A stretch of 64,000 nt of DNA. Source: Neoscytalidium dimidiatum. Its lineage: Eukaryota > Ascomycota > Dothideomycetes > Botryosphaeriales > Botryosphaeriaceae. Location: assembly GCA_037367355.1 (NCBI GenBank), contig CM074701.1, forward strand, positions 186,001-250,000, given 5' to 3'. Under the pieces are notes generated by a model. It was given only the letters and a program-made list of their open reading frames with translations. It searched no databases and had not been told where the DNA came from. The position numbers and the translations under genes were made by a program. This document shows positions 1 through 11,790 of the stretch, piece by piece (position 1 is the first letter of the stretch; every line of letters starts with the position of its first letter).

Positions 1-820
1 CGGCAGAGCGGCTATGGCTGTATCGCTACATGCATCTCATCTTCCGATGCGCACAACGGCCATGGACCAACCGGGATAGACGTTGTTTGCGACCGTCCTC
101 TGCACATCGTTGATTGGGTTACGTACCCGTCGTCATCATCTCGTCAGAAGTTGAACCAGCTGCCAAACGAACTATGCCGTGGCGAGTTCGAAGTCGCTTG
201 GCAGATGCCATTATGGAACAAAGCTCCGGGAGGCGTCGTACTATGGCAACGCCGACGCTGCGCTACTGTTGCCCAGCTGCGATATGCACCTCATAGGCGG
301 CATGCATTGCACCGCAGTCACGTTATCTGTATTTCCGTATCTGCGGTCTCTGCATGCTCATGACCAGCTCACCCTGCTACAAAAACGTCGTCCTTTTTCT
401 GCAGATCTCGGGACACATGCCTGCATCTTACTCTGCAGTTGGCGCTATGCACCATCCGTTTTTACCACCCAACGCAGAGCATGCCTCTTGTATCTGTGTC
501 ATCATTGGCGCAGCAATCCGCACGCATTTCACCCTTTTCAGCGCCATCTACTTCTTCACTATCTCCATGTTTCCCTTCTGTTTTTCTTCGTGCTACGGGT
601 AGCGTTTACTCGGCCGAGACCCGCCATGCTGCTTTGGGTCATCATGACACAATCACAGACATGCGCTGGCCTAGTCAATGGCTACTTTGCTCAGTGTCCC
701 CACAAAGTAGCACAAAACGCACGGTATTCTTGCATAAGATCGCCGGCTTCTTCCCCAGACACCTGCACGAATTACGTCAATTCTTCATGCCTTTTTTTTT
801 TTTTCTTGTTTTATTTTTAG

Positions 821-1060
821 CGTGTGAGAGCATGCACATTCGCTAACGATGTTCTGCACGAGAACAGCTCCCAAGTCTACTCGGCCGACATGTTCTACAC
901 CGTCTTCAAGAAGGACCCGATGAACGGCAAAGAGGGCAGGCGGTACAGGCATACGGTGTTGGAAAGGGGTGGCAGCCAGGAGGAGATGCAGACTTTGGAG
1001 GACTTCTTGGGCAGGAAGCCGAGCACCGAGGCATTCTACAAGGAGTTGGGTCTTGCGTAG
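821..1060 (+). CDS. C-terminal exon of an M3-family oligopeptidase (partial)
   Basis: The reading frame ending in TAG at 1058-1060 carries the last ~66 residues typical of thimet oligopeptidase/saccharolysin (Prd1-type) zinc endopeptidases: SQVYSADMFYTVFK, then RRYRHTVLERGGSQEEM, then a DFLGRKP stretch and a terminal KELGL-like end. These enzymes degrade short peptides in cytosol or mitochondria. The HExxH zinc site lies upstream in the family and is not in this window. The exon could begin after TTATTTTTAG (820), which follows a long T tract, or after the AG at 865 or 870; homology starts only at SQVYS (~871). I found no convincing preceding exon in 1-820, so the rest either lies before the window across an unusually long intron or this is a detached gene tail. 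Confidence 0.6.
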   Translation, partial: RVRACTFANDVLHENSSQVYSADMFYTVFKKDPMNGKEGRRYRHTVLERGGSQEEMQTLEDFLGRKPSTEAFYKELGLA

Positions 1061-1737
1061 TGTTCGCGGTGAAGAGAGACACGGGGAGTAACGTTGGTTT
1101 TGGTAGCGTCATGGTGTAGAAAGACAAAGAAGCAATGAGAAAAGAGAATGTTTCTCACGAATGCTGTGTTTGAGGAGTTGTGGGGTTGTATAGTTACAGG
1201 TGTGTACGACGTAGAATCAGATATTGTATTTACGCTGCGGTTGTGCTTCTCGGTAAACATTCGACAAGCATGTTGTCGGTGAACGGCAGCTGCTGTCGAA
1301 GATATACAGGTCTATTCTCATCGTTGCAACATAAAGGCTCATCGCATCATTTTGAGAAATACTGAGGAGTCTCATTTTCGGGGCCGCGTGAATTCTTTTC
1401 CAAGATGTGTAGAGTCGGACACCTCGGAATCGCTCGGGAATATTGGATGAACGGCCATCTCACACAGTATTGAAGCATGGGAGGACATACTAGCTGGCCC
1501 GCTGTCGCGAATCCGGCTTCTTTTTTTTTCTTTTCTTTTTCCGGTGGCATGAGAAAATATCTTTTTGAACCCATCGCATCGACCGGAAATAGGGCCCAGA
1601 AACCCGTGTATGCACGAAGGGGGAAGGAAGGGATCCTGACGGCTTGGCAGGCCGCTTCCCTGCAGGCAGCGGCCTGCAGCGCGGGAGCGTTTCCCCCTTT
1701 GCGTTTTCCTATCTCGTACGCATCTTCCGGGGTTGGC

Positions 1738-1782
<45 letters not shown>

Positions 1783-4700
1783 CCCCGCGCGCCGTCCGTC
1801 CATACGTATGCGGAAAGGGTGAGCTAGAGAAAGAAAGGCAAGCGCGCTGATGGTAAGGAAGAAACGAAGAAACGATCGATCGATACGCGAGCAAATGAGG
1901 AGCGGACAAGTAGTGGTTTTATGAGGCATACACGCAGAGATCACTCCCTTTCCGCCTCGCTGCAATTTCTCCCAATTCGAGCCAATTCGTCTCACGTAAA
2001 ATTCGTGGGGAAATGTGATGTGTCTAGTGAACAGTGCGTCTAACCCTCGAGGATGAGCGAGTGTGAAAGCTTGTGGATACATATGCGCGGATGCACATGC
2101 TTGCATCTTGGCGAGGGGTATAAGGAACGTGTGTGTGTGTGTGTGTTCGCAGAAGCCGGTGGGACCGGGATCTTAGTGTGCATATGTGTGTTTGTGTATT
2201 TCGTGCGGTATCCGGCTTTGAGGCGTACGTCCTATCCTCCTCTCCAGGGTGGAACTACTGGATCTCGTGCATATATGCAGCCCACTGTATTAAAACAGGA
2301 TTTTTGGTATCTGTTCGCACCAGCCACAGGCCCTTGTTCGGGTTCGCCGCTGTAGGACCGGGAGGAGCCGATGGGTTTCTGTCGGAGAACGGTCCGAGTG
2401 TATGTTGGCCAATCACGCAGCATGCCGCAGAGGTCGGCATGGACGTTTTGATACGGCGATATGGAGGCGTTGGACACGTCGTGTGGTGATTGCATCTTCG
2501 TCACTCGAAGGTGTGGTGCATTTGAAGCAGGTACGGGGCTCGGTGCAGATACGTCTCTTTCGGCATGGCTGGACCTGTACGCGCCTGAGCCGGCGGGACC
2601 TTTATTCACCTTAATACATACGCATCGGCTTCTACAAAGCTCTCTAGATACGTTAGTGTCTTCTCAAGATTGGAGAGGGGTTTGGAAAGAGAGCTCTCTA
2701 GTGTACTCACAGTCGAGATGTCCTCCGGGACACCTTTGGGTTTCAAAGGTCGAAGGGCCAGTGTTTGGCATGCTAGCGATTGACCTAGGTTCTCTGCTAT
2801 GGACTTTGGCCGACAAGATGTCCAGGCAGGGTGCACGTAAAGTTTGTTATGGAGAAGAGGGTCAGATAGGCAAGATAACGACGTTGGAATGACGTGAAAC
2901 AAGCACCGCCTTCCGTATCGGAAATATTCGATCGCATATGATGACAGTAGTGCTAGCCACGATGATCAATCGCCGTAGCGACCCCCAATGAATTCCATAG
3001 GGGACAAAGGTAGTGATACCAGTAATCAACATTGAGCGGAAACTTGCGGATGCAATGTCGCGAGGAGACGATCAGCAACGACAAAAGATGCGTCCCTAGC
3101 TGTTCAGAGCCGAAAGACAACGAGCGCATTTGCTTGCATAGACACGCATCATTCAATCATCTACTTCGAAACAGGGATCCACGGATTGGCATAATATCCT
3201 TCTAACGGTGATGGGGTTAGCGATTACGCAGCGCTTCTAACAGTTGGACACGCTTCCCTCTCCCCGCGGAGCAGAGACCAACGCCCCGTCTGCCCCTTGC
3301 CCCTCTCGTCGAACGCGTTCAATCCGACCCTGCTATCACCCATCGCAGCGCATGATGCACGTGCATGCCGAAAGAAACGAAATTGCTCATCGGCGGGCAT
3401 CACAGGCATGATACTTGATTCAAGCGATGGACGATGCCCCTTCGCATAGACGTCGGGCCCAATTCTAGGCCCCCTTCGCCTCGTCACAACTCCGTCGCGT
3501 GGCCAAAACGGAACGGTGGCAGCTCCACTCCGAACAACACGGACAGGGTGCCCGGTTCCCCGTTCCGGCAGTTCGCATCACACGAGAAACGGACGGAAGT
3601 AAAGCCCTATACAAAGACCCTGTCTGTCTCCATTCAGGAGATTGCTCTAGATTCCGTCCGCGGAGCGTCTTCTCTGGGCCACCGCAACAGGGCATGGCCC
3701 CTGGAAAAAGCAAAAGGCCGAAGGAGCTGAGAATTTCGTACACGAGATACGAAAGCTGCGGCGCGACCTGCCCGCAAGAGCCATCAGTGTGCTAGGCCCA
3801 GCAGATCTGTGATCCAGCATCCGCATGCGGTACTCCTGTAACGAAATTCCTACCATGCACAAGTGGAAAGATCTACCTTCGCCGAGTGGGTCCGTTGAAG
3901 CAGCCCTGGCAATGGAAAGATCCAGTTACGACACCCGAAAGGTACTCGCTTGCGAGTAATGGGCGTGGAATGCGTATACACTACACATGCGTACATATGC
4001 ACATACATCCTGTGGACACCAACGCATGCTGCAGTCGTTCAGACACGAATAGGTATAGGCCGATACGCCAGATAGACCCAGTAAGGGGCACGCAGAGCGG
4101 TGAGCAACAAAATCTGATTCAATACCACGCGCATACCGCCACGAGAGATCCCCGCGCTGGCGTCCACTTTCCTCAGAGGTGGGGATCAGATGGTCCATGG
4201 ATGAGGCCTCAAACAAGTTTTCTGCAAAGCAAGAAATCTACATGCACGTATGTACATCGATATAGTTCCTTATTCCGCGTTGTGCCCGACTCACGCGGTT
4301 GGCTGGCTCCAAGACGCACTCCAGAGCGGCATCTTGCCCCATGTCCCACGACGGCGCCAAGCATGTGTCATTAGAGGGGAAATGGAGAAAGCGAGGCGAT
4401 GTGGAAGGCACTTTTAGCCCAATACTGGCAATTGAGATCTCGATCTGTCTGACTTCTAGGAAATTTCCGGGTTTTGCGTGGTCGGACAGAGCTCGAAGCT
4501 TCGCAAAATAGCGAACCGAGTAGGTTGCACCAAACGGTCTTTGAGGATCTGAGCTGTGCGCCTGTGGGTACCATGGTTGATATTCTAGGCGTGCGTCACG
4601 CGTTTGTACGGAACACGTGTTTTCTAAGAGAAGTAAGATTGAGTTCGGTGATAGAAAGATTCCGCACTACATCAAGCTGCGATAACCGTTGCGTGCACAA

Positions 4701-7700
4701 GACATTCATTTTGTAGCAGCATTGTTCAACAGCAGCGAGTGATGAATGAAATAGAGGTTAAGGAACTGGCCAACAATGTCTTGTTCGTCAACGTCCGGCC
4801 ATGGAAGTAAAAGACTGTCGGATAGGCCATATCAACTTTTCGCAGAGGGCTATTTACACCAGTGGTTGGATGTTAGTTCTGTTCCTCGCTTTCCACTTGG
4901 CGCAAATGTCACTTGCATGCAGATTGACAAATACACGGGTATAGTGCGCAGATAGCCCGGCTTATCAGATGCACCTAACATACGACTCTCACAGACCGAA
5001 CCAAGCCGCGCGCCTAGTTTGACGCCCGGGTAGCAAACAAAGCAAAAAGCAAAGTTCCCCCCCATCAGGATTGCGGAATGTTCCTTCAGACACAACTACG
5101 CGCGGGTTACAGTTATACCGCGTTCGAAACACTACGAGCCGTTAAACCACGGTAATGGAAAACTCAATGCAAAAACTACAGCATTCGGTGCCCGTGTCTT
5201 GCAGCCGGTTGAGGAAGCGCATCCGAGTATGGAAACGAGTTGAGAGAAGTAGGGCTTCGGCCCGGGTTATGGAAGAAAACGGTACAGCATTAGTTAACCA
5301 TTCGTCTGGCGATGTTGTAGGACCGATCTTCAGACCCTGCTCCTGCAGCTCCGCGGCATGTTGAGATCGGGAGAATACGAACCACGAAATTCGTGGCGTT
5401 ACAATGGTCCTGCCGCTGTGCCGCACCTCGCTCCCCTCTTCTTTACTTTTACCGCGTCACCCATGAAGATGTGACTACGCCGCAAGTACCTGGCACTTGA
5501 GATAAATGGGTCTGTTCATTTCTGCGGCCACAGAGTCCTCGAAATAGCGGTCTGGGAGTTGAGCAGCCCATGCCCGCCGTTGACGGTACACGAACCATTG
5601 CTATCAGCACAACATCCGTAGCTGACCGGCCTACGTGACCTCAAAGCTGTTGCAGGGCGAGACGCGCGACAATGGCGTTGTACGATCGTGTACATATGAT
5701 GCAAGCCTTGTTGCGTTTGCCGCAGTACGCGCCGAATAGCTTGAGGCTCTGAATAGAGCATGATTGCTTCAGACTTCCATATGAATGTGACAGGTGAGCA
5801 CCTTAGCCGCGAGCACATGCCGCAGTATATGCTGATTTCGCGCGCTGCAATTTCATGGCGGCTAAGGAGGAAGTGATTGGGCAGAACGGTTGCTGCAGGA
5901 TGCTGAGAAGCTGTTTTGGCAGCCGAATGCAAGGCCTGCTTGGCTTTGTGCGACCATGGGCCGGTTGTGATGCAATATCTTCAGGAGAGGGGGGGGACGA
6001 GGAGTGTGCATGCAGCCCCGGGCCAGATAGATACCATGTCTTTGGCTTGCAGCGGGAGATGGGGAGTGGAGACGATGCCGGTGGTGGAGCAGGCCTGAGA
6101 CTCGGACAAAGCAGCAATGGGAAGTGGTGCATGCGTTTAGTGGCGTGAGTTGCAGGTCGAGTCGACGTGCAGTGACGGAACAGGAAGTCGGCTGGTTGCC
6201 TGCTACCGGCGTATCATGGTTGCCTGCTGCGGCTAGAACGCGCTGGCACTCGAGAAGATGCAAGACCGCCCCCGGGGGGTTCCACAGCGTCCTGGAGCTT
6301 CTTCAGACCTGGGGGCGGTGGGGCGTGGACGAGCAGATGGGTGTAAGCTTAGCAATTAGCAGGACCGAGAGCCGGGGCGGTGGAGAGAGGGAGCGTTCTC
6401 CGCGCGCGGCTCGTAGCCGAATCAAGGGCGTCTGGCTAGATCGGCGGCGCGCCGTGATCCGCAAGCGCCGGCGGGAATAAAGCGGACAGCGTGCCGGGCC
6501 CGGGCGCTGAGGCATGGGATGCCAGCAAGTGCCGGCCTGGCAGGCAGTGTAGACGGCCGCGAAGGGTGGCAGCCGCGGGGGGTGCGCGGTGATGGTACAG
6601 ACTTGGCGCTGGTGCTATTACTACTGCCAAGAAACCCATGTCGACACGGTGGGAACGGGCAGGGCGGCGGGCCGGCAGGGGGCGGGGCGCTGCCGGCGCA
6701 ATTCAGCATCTCGCAACATGGGAATGCTATCATGCGGCGTTGACGGTGATGTACCGCGCCGCTTGGCACGCCCCGTTTGCCAAGTTGCAGTCCGCGCTCC
6801 CTAACTCCCCCCCGGTCGCATGTCAGCCAAGCACGCATGCAGATGTCAAACGCCTCGCCAACGACAGCTGCCGGTTGCTTCTCCGAAGACATTCCAGCGC
6901 TCGCCCTACGACGTAGCCATGGCGCGAGGCGGTGCGGTCCGCAATGGCGCGCGTCGCCACGAGGCGAGTCTCAGGGGCAAGAGCCGCGGTGCAGAGATTT
7001 TCGACGACGCAGTTTTGGCGTCAGTGGAGCCCAGCTGGGCCCGGCACTTGAACCCATTAGCGTAGAAGGGCGGGGAGAGGACCAGCGCCCGATCGAGATA
7101 CTGATTGCCCTTTGAGACCATCCGTGAGATGCGAAATGCGACAGTCTACCCACCCCCGCTGCTCTTGCATGCACCGGCTTGCCTGTGGCTGGATGCCGCC
7201 GCAGGGGCTACGCACTTGTCCACTACCCAAGCCTCTTCTTCTGCCTGCCGATACGCTTCTTTCGCGCCCGTGCCGAAAGATGCACTGCTTGTGAGAAACC
7301 TCCGGTGCAGCGCTCGGGCGTATGTACCGCTCCCCAACGTCGCCTCTGCACGCCGACAACGCTTGGCCCAGTTAGAACCACTCGGTCCGTTCGAGCATCC
7401 CGGAGGAATATAAATCTTGCACCCCGGATGTCGCTCGCTCCTACTGCCGGGACGATCTCGCTTTGCAATATCACGTGAATTTCAGCGGAGGTTGCTCCTC
7501 TTCCCCGAACTTTCGTCACATTTGCCTGCTCGAGCGTTCTGGGTCTTAGTTCCGGTCCTGGCTCTCGCCGCGTGCACGTTGCGGCTGATATAAGGCGTCA
7601 GAGAATCCTAAAACCTTCCCTCAGCCGCCTTGACCCATAATTCCCGCCAGCAGAGTCCCAACCAAACAGGATCTTGTTTTCGAGTACTCCCCTCGGATCT

Positions 7701-7727
7701 GGGAACTCTCTCCTCCGGTCATCGTAG
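1061..7727. other. Gene-poor stretch, about 6.7 kb
   Basis: No reading frame here has recognisable family motifs, good splice structure or coding-like composition. The open frames are short and overlap in several frames on both strands. Visible features are a (CT)n tract near 1743-1784, a short (GT)n tract near 2130-2146 and a C homopolymer before the next gene (7756-7768). For a compact fungal genome this is a long empty interval. Part of it must hold the promoter of the transcription factor that follows. Degraded mobile elements cannot be excluded without a search. Confidence 0.5.
1741..1785. repeat. (CT)n microsatellite
   Basis: Near-perfect CT dinucleotide repeat of roughly 40 bases with one T interruption near its end. 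It generates long Ser/Leu or Arg/Glu shadow frames, none of which looks like a gene. Confidence 0.9.
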
Positions 7728-7781
7728 GTGGGCTGTGAATTTGGCGAATCCTTCCCCCCCCCCCCAGCATCCGAGGTTGTT

Positions 7782-10058
7782 ATGGCCGCCTTCCGTGAAC
7801 TCCGCCCGTCGTCCGACCACATTCACTCTCCGGAGGCTCAGCCCTCGTCGGCAGCCAGCAGTGAGGCTGGCGGAGTTAATGAGCCGCAACCAGCCAATCC
7901 CGCAAGGGTAAGAAGGCGCCGCGCCCCAACACATGTATCCCAAAACGCGTGTACCAACTGCAAAAGAGCCCGAGCAAAGGTAATTGCACCATCCACCCCA
8001 ATCTCATCTATAGCGCAATCGACGTACTGATGGCTGGTCCTTCACCAGTGCGATGGGCAGGAGCCGGACCCGTGCACTCGGTGTTTGATGCGCGAGCTGG
8101 GTGATCAGTGTCACTATGAGGTGCACGTCAAGACGGCGAAGGAGGAAATGGTACGCAGGATCAAGAGCCTTGAGCAGCAGAATACCGAACTCCAGGGGAT
8201 CGCCAGGGAGAGGGAATACCAAATGGAGGTGATGTATGAGGCATTGAAGAACGGCGAACGAGGTCCTGAAGCCATCGCGAGGTTGCGTGCAGGTCAGTCA
8301 TATCAGGAATTCGTTGCGTGGCTCGGCAGTCCTCCAGCGCGCAAGGCTGGAAGGCTTTCCCCGGGATCCGAACCAAGATTGACGGACATCGCACAAGAAT
8401 ACCATGATTCGATGCCGATGGAAACCGGTTCGTCGTCTCCTGAAGCCGAAACTCGTTCGCTCTGGACTTTTGCCAGCCCCCATTTGACGGACCACCTTAT
8501 CGCGCTCTTCTTTACATGGGTGCACCCTATACATATGTTGTTCGGCGAGTATTATTTCATGAAGAGCTTCAGTGAAGGCGACCACAAGTACTGCTCACCT
8601 GCTTTTGTCAATATGATGTGTGCAGTGGGTTGTTTTTACCACGTCGACCAGGGCGGGGACGAGAGGCAAACAAAACTTCTCCAAAGACGCTTCATTGAGA
8701 ACGGTTTCGCCGAGATCGCGAAAGAGGATCCCAAGTCGTTGACGTTCGCGACTACATATGCGCTCCTTTTTCTGGTCGAATTGGGCTGTAACCAGGCGCG
8801 GAAGGCGTCGTCACACTTGCGACTGGCGTCTGAGAGCATCGTGGCATTGAACACGGCCGCATACTCTCCAACAGCGGTTCAGATAACTTCAAGAGGAGTT
8901 CATTCCCTCAGCGCGTACGTTCAAGCCATTACTTACCAGTGAGCTTCAGCTAATGTTTGATTATAGGCTCTGGGCATCGTTGACGTACCAGAAGCCTGTG
9001 TCAGCACCTGCGTTTCCGATAACGAGTCCCCTGCAGAACAAGTTCGATGCATACTGGCAACCATACCGATACTTCCAGGACAAGTCGACGCAGCAAGTGC
9101 CGAGCCAAGTGATCCCTACGGCAGAAGCGATGACGAGGTTGGGTCAAATCATACACGAGATGGCCGGCATGTATTGTGGACGGAGCGAGAGCGTGACAGC
9201 ACGTTCGACGATACGCCTTTATTACCGCTTCCTCGATTGGAAGCGAGCTCTCCCTCTCCCTCTGGCTGTCACGAGTGATGGTGTAACCTTAAGTCATCCG
9301 CTGCCGCATGTGCTCTCTCTCCAGTAAGTCATTCGCCGGGAAAAGTTTCGGCGGGCAGCAGTTAATGAATGAGCAGTATTCACTACCACGTCGCCTTGTG
9401 TCAACTGTTTCGTCCCATCCTTGAGATCGAGTCCCTCCCAAAGACCACACGAGCACATCTGTCGGATATCATAATTCAAAACGCTCTCGATGGTCTTCAG
9501 CTGCTCGAGAGGTACCGAAGCTTGTACACAAACAGATACCAGAACCCGTTGCTGGCCTTTTGTGTTGTGCACATCTGTGAGACACTGGTGCGAGCAGGAG
9601 CAGCCGTTAAAAGGGAGCAACAACGAGCAGTACAGTTCGCGCTCGAAGCCACGCACGAGGCGCTGGCGGGCTTCAGCTACGTCGGACCGCTCCAGTACAT
9701 GTTTCTCCAGGCGGCATGGGATGAAGGGGCTAACGTTCCGGATGACGTAGAGCAGCTGATGGGCGGACGAACAGGGTACGGGCCTGAAGAGATGCTCGAC
9801 GCGTGCGAAAGAATGACGTTCAGTCAGCCCTACAGGATGCTCCGAGACCAGGTTGACCGTAATCTTGGCGTGGACTTCGAACGAGAGTGGAAGCAGTTCA
9901 TCGAGACGCATGGCGCAGGGGCCAGTAACCAGTGGGTCGGAGGGAGGTCGCCACAAGGTCCAGGGCTGCAGGCGAGCCGGTCCGACTCCAACAGCAGCAG
10001 CGCGTCGGGAGGCAGCAGTGCGCGGTCGATGCAGATCAATTCGGTGGTTAATCCATAA
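7782..10058 (+). CDS. Zn(II)2Cys6 fungal transcription factor with Fungal_trans middle domain
   Basis: Spliced model: exons 7782-7979, 8049-8914, 8967-9323, 9377-10058, giving 700 aa. The binuclear zinc cluster is split by intron 1. Its cysteines fall at about residues 57, 60, 67, 75, 78 and 87 (C-x2-C-x6-C-x7-C-x2-C-x8-C), and a basic run RVRRRR lies just before. A short coiled-coil-like segment follows at about 95-125 (MVRRIKSLEQQNTEL). The middle region has the look of the fungal-specific transcription factor domain, including the stretch spliced as HVLSLHIHYHVAL. The C-terminal 50 residues are Ser/Gly-rich. Donors GTACGT (8915) and GTAAGT (9324) are strong. An in-frame ATG at 7728 would add 18 residues. 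The protein should bind DNA in the nucleus; its target pathway cannot be read from sequence, and no pathway genes are adjacent. Confidence 0.85.
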
Positions 10059-11790
10059 TTACTGATACCCTAAAGCTTCTTTTTCGTCTTAGTTCCGCGG
10101 ACATTCCAGAAATGTGATCGAACGGAGGGCTCAGCAGCTGGCGGGGCAACAAAGGGTGGACTGGAGGGTGGATGACGCGAGGAGGTCGTAGGGGTAGCGA
10201 GCAGCGGGTAGCGAGCAGCGAGCAGCGGGCAGCGGGCAGCGAGGTTCTGGTCCCGAGGGGATGCTGGCACAGCTGGGGCGCGGGGAATAGGAAAGACTGC
10301 TTCCGATGGGGCGGCCGTCCTCAATCGAGGCTGATGGCTGGCCCAGGCCAGTGGGAACTGTGACCGTTAGCGGGGCGTGTGGCTCTTCGGGACGCTGGAG
10401 CCTTTTGCGGCACAGCAGCACCGAGCGTCACCTGCAGAATACAGCCGGCAGGCGGCCGAGGTGTGGGCTGGGCGGGCAGGTCAGGAGGTCCGTGTTGGGT
10501 GAGGTATGGTGGTTGAAGCAGCGGCAGGAAGAGCTTCTCCAGGCGCGCCCCCGGGAGGCCGGACGAATCTCCGGCGACGTCGGAAGATCCGCGCACACCA
10601 TGAGTCGGGGACCAGGCTCACCCAACCTCCATCCTTTGGCCCGCCTCTAGTCATCATTACTTCTGTTGTGGACATACACGCGCGTCTATTAGCATGATGG
10701 ATGTGCAGCCAGCGCACATATAGGACGTTTGGCTGCAATGGCGTCACCGCCGTTCCCTTGATCTGCTCGATTCCTTGCATTCGATATGCGCCTGTCCGTC
10801 TGCGCCGCATCCATGCACTCTGATCTCATCCTACCCAGAAAAAAAAGAAAAGAATATGCTCGTCTTCCCCTGTCCGCGGAGCCCTGGCCACCCGCGGGCG
10901 GCTTCCTCGTTCCCTCGCTTCCTCGCCGATGAGTCCCCCCTCATTCCAGATTATGCTTACTTGCATGCCGGTTTTGTGCATCGGTGAAGTACCTGCAGGG
11001 CCGGCCTTGCGCATATACTCTGATCCCGGCGCTTACTGTTTCCTCACATGTACCAGCTCACAGTGTCGCCGCGCTAGCGTGCTACGACACCTGTGCAGCT
11101 CCCACAAAAGACTATCGCTGGTTCCGAGGTCCCTTGTTGTTGAAGGGTAGTCTGCTTACCAACTATGCAATCTTGCAGCGGACGCATAGGCCCGCGTTTG
11201 CTAGCCCTGGTATACTGCCGGCATGCATGGCCCCGTTCCGCAGTGCCGGGTCGCAAGGTAGCTGCAGCTGCAGCCACCTTACACTGTTGATACTCAGGTG
11301 TTTCGCAACGTATTGAGGTTTCAGGGCTTGCAGGAGAGATCGAACATAATAAATATCCTTCTCCGGGGCATCGCCTGCTTTCCGTAGCCTACGGGTGGTC
11401 TACGTTTATCGCCGATGCTATCGACGGTGAAAGCGTAATGAGTGCTTCGGGAAACATTAGACGAGCAGTATCACATAGGTAGATTCCATCACACCGGTAA
11501 GGGACCCGCAGAACCTTGAGGATTCCAGCATCACGCGACTCCTTCGGATGTTTCCGAGAGCCCTGCTTCTATTCCTTTACGCTAGCAATGTGGTATTCAG
11601 CACATCGCTCATTTGAGTCGCCGGGGCCATCTCCGTAAAGAGAGCCACGAACACAGTTCGAGAAGTGCCCCAGGGCCATCCTCCGTACCCATAGCCGCGC
11701 CATTTCCCATGTCTTTTTCGATGCCCATTATACCACCATTAACACGATAAGTGATTAGTCCGTTGAGACGCGCGGCGAGACACAGACACC
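10059..11790. other. Intergenic region between two convergent genes, 1.7 kb
   Basis: Separates the 3' ends of the transcription factor (+) and NOT2 (-). A short tandem array built on AGCAGCGGG/TAGCGAGC units lies at about 10190-10245. The remainder holds no frame with recognisable motifs; 3' UTRs of both neighbours probably occupy the edges. Confidence 0.5.
10190..10245. repeat. Short tandem repeat of AGCAGCGGG-type units
   Basis: About 55 bases made of imperfect 7-9 base units (GAGCAGC, GGGTAGC, GGGCAGC) in direct succession. It lies in non-coding DNA downstream of the transcription factor gene. Confidence 0.7.

Noticed and set aside
179..820. 213-aa plus-strand frame
   Set aside because: Low-complexity, Cys/His/Phe-rich translation ending in a T-tract-derived Phe run; no motifs, and it overlaps other frames.
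1372..2106. 244-aa minus-strand frame
   Set aside because: Its length depends on the CT microsatellite, which gives a long Arg/Glu run; no family features.
8939..8966. 28-nt intron ending exon 2 of the transcription factor at the GTGAGC donor
   Set aside because: Too short for a fungal intron; the upstream GTACGT donor at 8915 gives a 52-nt intron with a CTAAT branch site and keeps the frame.
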